Source: Mesobacillus persicus
Lineage (GTDB): Bacteria; Bacillota; Bacilli; Bacillales; Cytobacillaceae
Reading direction: 5' to 3'
NCBI RefSeq assembly: GCF_900109925.1
Contig: NZ_FOBW01000006.1
Coordinates: forward strand, 124,001-188,000
Length of the DNA stretch: 64,000 bases
Part shown: piece after piece, positions 62,690 through 64,000 of the stretch
Layout: each line of letters starts with the position of its first letter
Position numbering within the stretch: the stretch's first letter is position 1
The notes under the pieces: model-generated
Database searches by the model: none
What the model was told of the DNA's origin: nothing
The model's input: the letters and a program-made list of their open reading frames with translations, nothing else
Program-made: the position numbers and the translations under genes

Positions 62690-63661
62690 TTACCTCCCAA
62701 TCGCAGCGTAGAGAAGGGACGATTCTTCCTCGCGAACAGCAATTTCTTCGAGTGACAATAAATAATCTAGTTGCGCGGCCGTTTCTGAAATCGTTAAGTT
62801 CAGCTCCTTTTGATAGACAGTAGGAAAGAGTAGCTGACACACTTCAAAAGCTGTTTTCGGTTCGTCTTCAAGCATCCTCTTGACCTTCATCGCTCGATCA
62901 TGCTGTCGTGACAGCCTTTTTTCAATTAAAGGATGAATATTGCCAAAGTCTTCTCCGTGTCCCGCATGGACGATAGAGATTGGATATTCTTGTAATTTCC
63001 TCAATGTCTGATTGTACTGAAGCTGTGGTTTAGGACGCTCCCGTTCCCCAGGGTGAGGAGGCTCTAGCAAAGGATTCGGAGAAATATGAGCAAGAAGGAC
63101 ATCTCCGCCAATCAGTACTCCATCTTTTTCTCGCCAAAGAGCAATATGGCCCTGTGCGTGCCCATGGGTCTCAAGCACCCGCCATCCTTCAAGACCCGAT
63201 GGAACATCGTGTTCATATAGATAACCAGATAATGAACACTCAGAGGAAAAACGCATGTTTTTTTTCATATTGTTAACAGAAGGACCGCACAACTCCTCTG
63301 GAATTCCAAATTGCCGATATAAACCCATGTAGAACTCATCATGTTCCGAGGCAAAATGATTATCTTTAGTCAGCCACCGCTCATTTAGTGGATGAGCGTG
63401 TACTTCAATAGTGGTGGATAGATAATCAAGTAGTCCCACATGATCCGGATGATGATGAGTTAACACCACCTGTTCAATATCATCAGGTGTTAAGTTAAGT
63501 TCTGCTAATTGGGCTTTGAATAGTTCCCACGCTTCCTCTGTTTTGACTCCAGCATCGACGAGAGTCAGCCTATCACCCTTTATCAAATAACTATGAACAT
63601 CACCGACCGGAAACGGTGTAGGTAATGTTAGTTTCGCAATTCCATTTTGCCAATTTCCCAT
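62690..63661 (-). CDS. yqjP: MBL-fold metallo-hydrolase YqjP
   Basis: A 324-residue metallo-beta-lactamase-fold hydrolase from the ATG at 63661, with GGAG upstream. The metal-binding signature HHHPDHVG is near residue 70. Further ligands are His in ETHGHAQGH near 166, Asp in GGDVLLAH near 186 and His in VHAGHGEDFG near 230. A C-terminal winged-helix-like extension (about 260-320) follows the hydrolase core. Substrate unknown. It forms a tight pair with yqjQ. Confidence 0.9.
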   Translation of the reverse strand: MGNWQNGIAKLTLPTPFPVGDVHSYLIKGDRLTLVDAGVKTEEAWELFKAQLAELNLTPDDIEQVVLTHHHPDHVGLLDYLSTTIEVHAHPLNERWLTKDNHFASEHDEFYMGLYRQFGIPEELCGPSVNNMKKNMRFSSECSLSGYLYEHDVPSGLEGWRVLETHGHAQGHIALWREKDGVLIGGDVLLAHISPNPLLEPPHPGERERPKPQLQYNQTLRKLQEYPISIVHAGHGEDFGNIHPLIEKRLSRQHDRAMKVKRMLEDEPKTAFEVCQLLFPTVYQKELNLTISETAAQLDYLLSLEEIAVREEESSLLYAAIGR

Positions 63662-63870
63662 TTTTCTACTCCTCAATAGTATATTTCCATAAAGTTTTTC
63701 GATTAATAGAACACCTAAATCTTGACGTTAAAATAAGTTTAACGAAATCAAGCTCCAATGTCATTATTTTAACAGAATATTTTCAGAAAAAACAAACAAT
63801 TCGTCAGTAAACTTTTATCAGTATGAACTTTACATAGCCTATTATTAGAACGAAGGTTACAAATTAAACA

Positions 63871-63893
63871 AGGAGGAAATCTCCTGTTATACT
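63871..63893 (+). promoter_or_regulatory. Probable promoter/operator of namA
   Basis: A TATACT -10 box (63888-63893) is immediately preceded by an AGGAG-N5-CTCCT palindrome (63871-63885) in the spacer, with only a weak -35 box (TTAAAC or TAAACA). The palindrome is well placed for a repressor to block RNA polymerase. Confidence 0.5.
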
Positions 63894-63926
63894 GTAAAAG
63901 AAACAACGAATACAGGAGGTTTTCTG

Positions 63927-64000
63927 ATGGATCGAAAATTATTTTCTCCCTTTAAAATCAAGGATTTAACAATAAAAAACCGGATTGTCATGGCCCCGAT
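63927..64000 (+). CDS. namA: NADPH dehydrogenase NamA (YqjM), 3' end off the window
   Basis: First 24 codons of an old-yellow-enzyme family flavoprotein that reduces alpha,beta-unsaturated carbonyls and nitro compounds. The start MDRKLFSPFKIKDLTIKNRI followed by VMAP is the N-terminal signature of NamA, where the flavin-binding barrel begins. The ATG follows AGGAGG by 7 bases. In B. subtilis it sits beside yqjP/yqjQ, as here. The remainder is beyond the window. Confidence 0.85.
   Translation, partial: MDRKLFSPFKIKDLTIKNRIVMAP

Overview
The window is low-GC Gram-positive chromosome from an aerobic, endospore-forming Bacillaceae. The evidence is the gene content and order, which follow the Bacillus subtilis der-cmk-sleB-gudB-recQ-fer-resABCDE-spmAB-scpAB-lysA-spoVA-spoIIA-deoB-xerD-fur-spoIIM-nudF-yqk-yqj segment. 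Start codons are ATG, GTG and TTG, with strong AGGAGG-type ribosome binding sites. Several proteins are near-identical in length to their B. subtilis counterparts (LysA 439 aa, SpoVAA 206 aa, SpoVAF 493 aa, DacF 390 aa). Most genes lie on the minus strand. The window is mainly conserved core genome. I see no prophage, IS element, CRISPR array, tRNA or rRNA.

Layout. 1-7.0 kb: der (cut by the window edge), a YphA/YIEGIA/capping-subunit membrane cluster, ypzI, fni, ypfD, plsC, cmk, ypfB. 7.1-10.2 kb: the germination pair sleB-ypeB and prsW. 10.3-20.5 kb: ansA, ypdA, gudB, mecB, ypbG/F/E/D, recQ, ypbB. 20.8-25.0 kb: ferredoxin, FMN-riboswitch-controlled ribU, a LysM/M23 protein, and sigX-rsiX with a recognisable auto-regulatory ECF promoter. 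25.2-32.1 kb: cytochrome c maturation and redox sensing (rluB-resABC, resDE). 32.3-37.1 kb: sporulation and chromosome-segregation genes (spmAB, dacB, ypuI, an unknown gene, scpAB). 37.2-42.6 kb: ypuF, an orphan ribT, a 31-aa membrane microprotein, lysA, and a shortened spoVA operon. 43.1-46.0 kb: dacF and spoIIAA-spoIIAB-sigF with a clear sigma-H promoter. 46.4-51.1 kb: nucleoside catabolism (deoB-punA-pdp), xerD, yqzK. 51.5-54.8 kb: fur, spoIIM, an EndoQ-like nuclease, nudF, mciZ. 54.9-64 kb: yqk/yqj genes, including aldo-keto reductase, GrpB-family protein, thiolase, alpha/beta hydrolase, two small Fe-S proteins, a LexA-controlled Y-family polymerase operon, an SDR, an MBL hydrolase and the start of namA.

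The genes serve four themes: entry into and commitment to sporulation (spoIIA, dacF, spoIIM, mciZ, spmAB, spoVA, sleB/ypeB); redox and iron homeostasis (res, fur, fer, ypdA, yqkB, CDGSH); cell-envelope stress (sigX, prsW, dacB, LysM proteins); and DNA repair (recQ, EndoQ-like, yqjW).

I did not find an obvious unknown system. The points most worth a second look are: the spoVA operon lacking spoVAC/AD/AEb/AEa, with a possible deletion scar; three unrelated families of intergenic hairpin repeats; the YIEGIA-capping-subunit pair; a 31-aa membrane microprotein; an unknown 137-aa gene between scpB and ypuI; and ribT detached from any rib operon. Family names come from recognising the sequences by eye. 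No database search was run.
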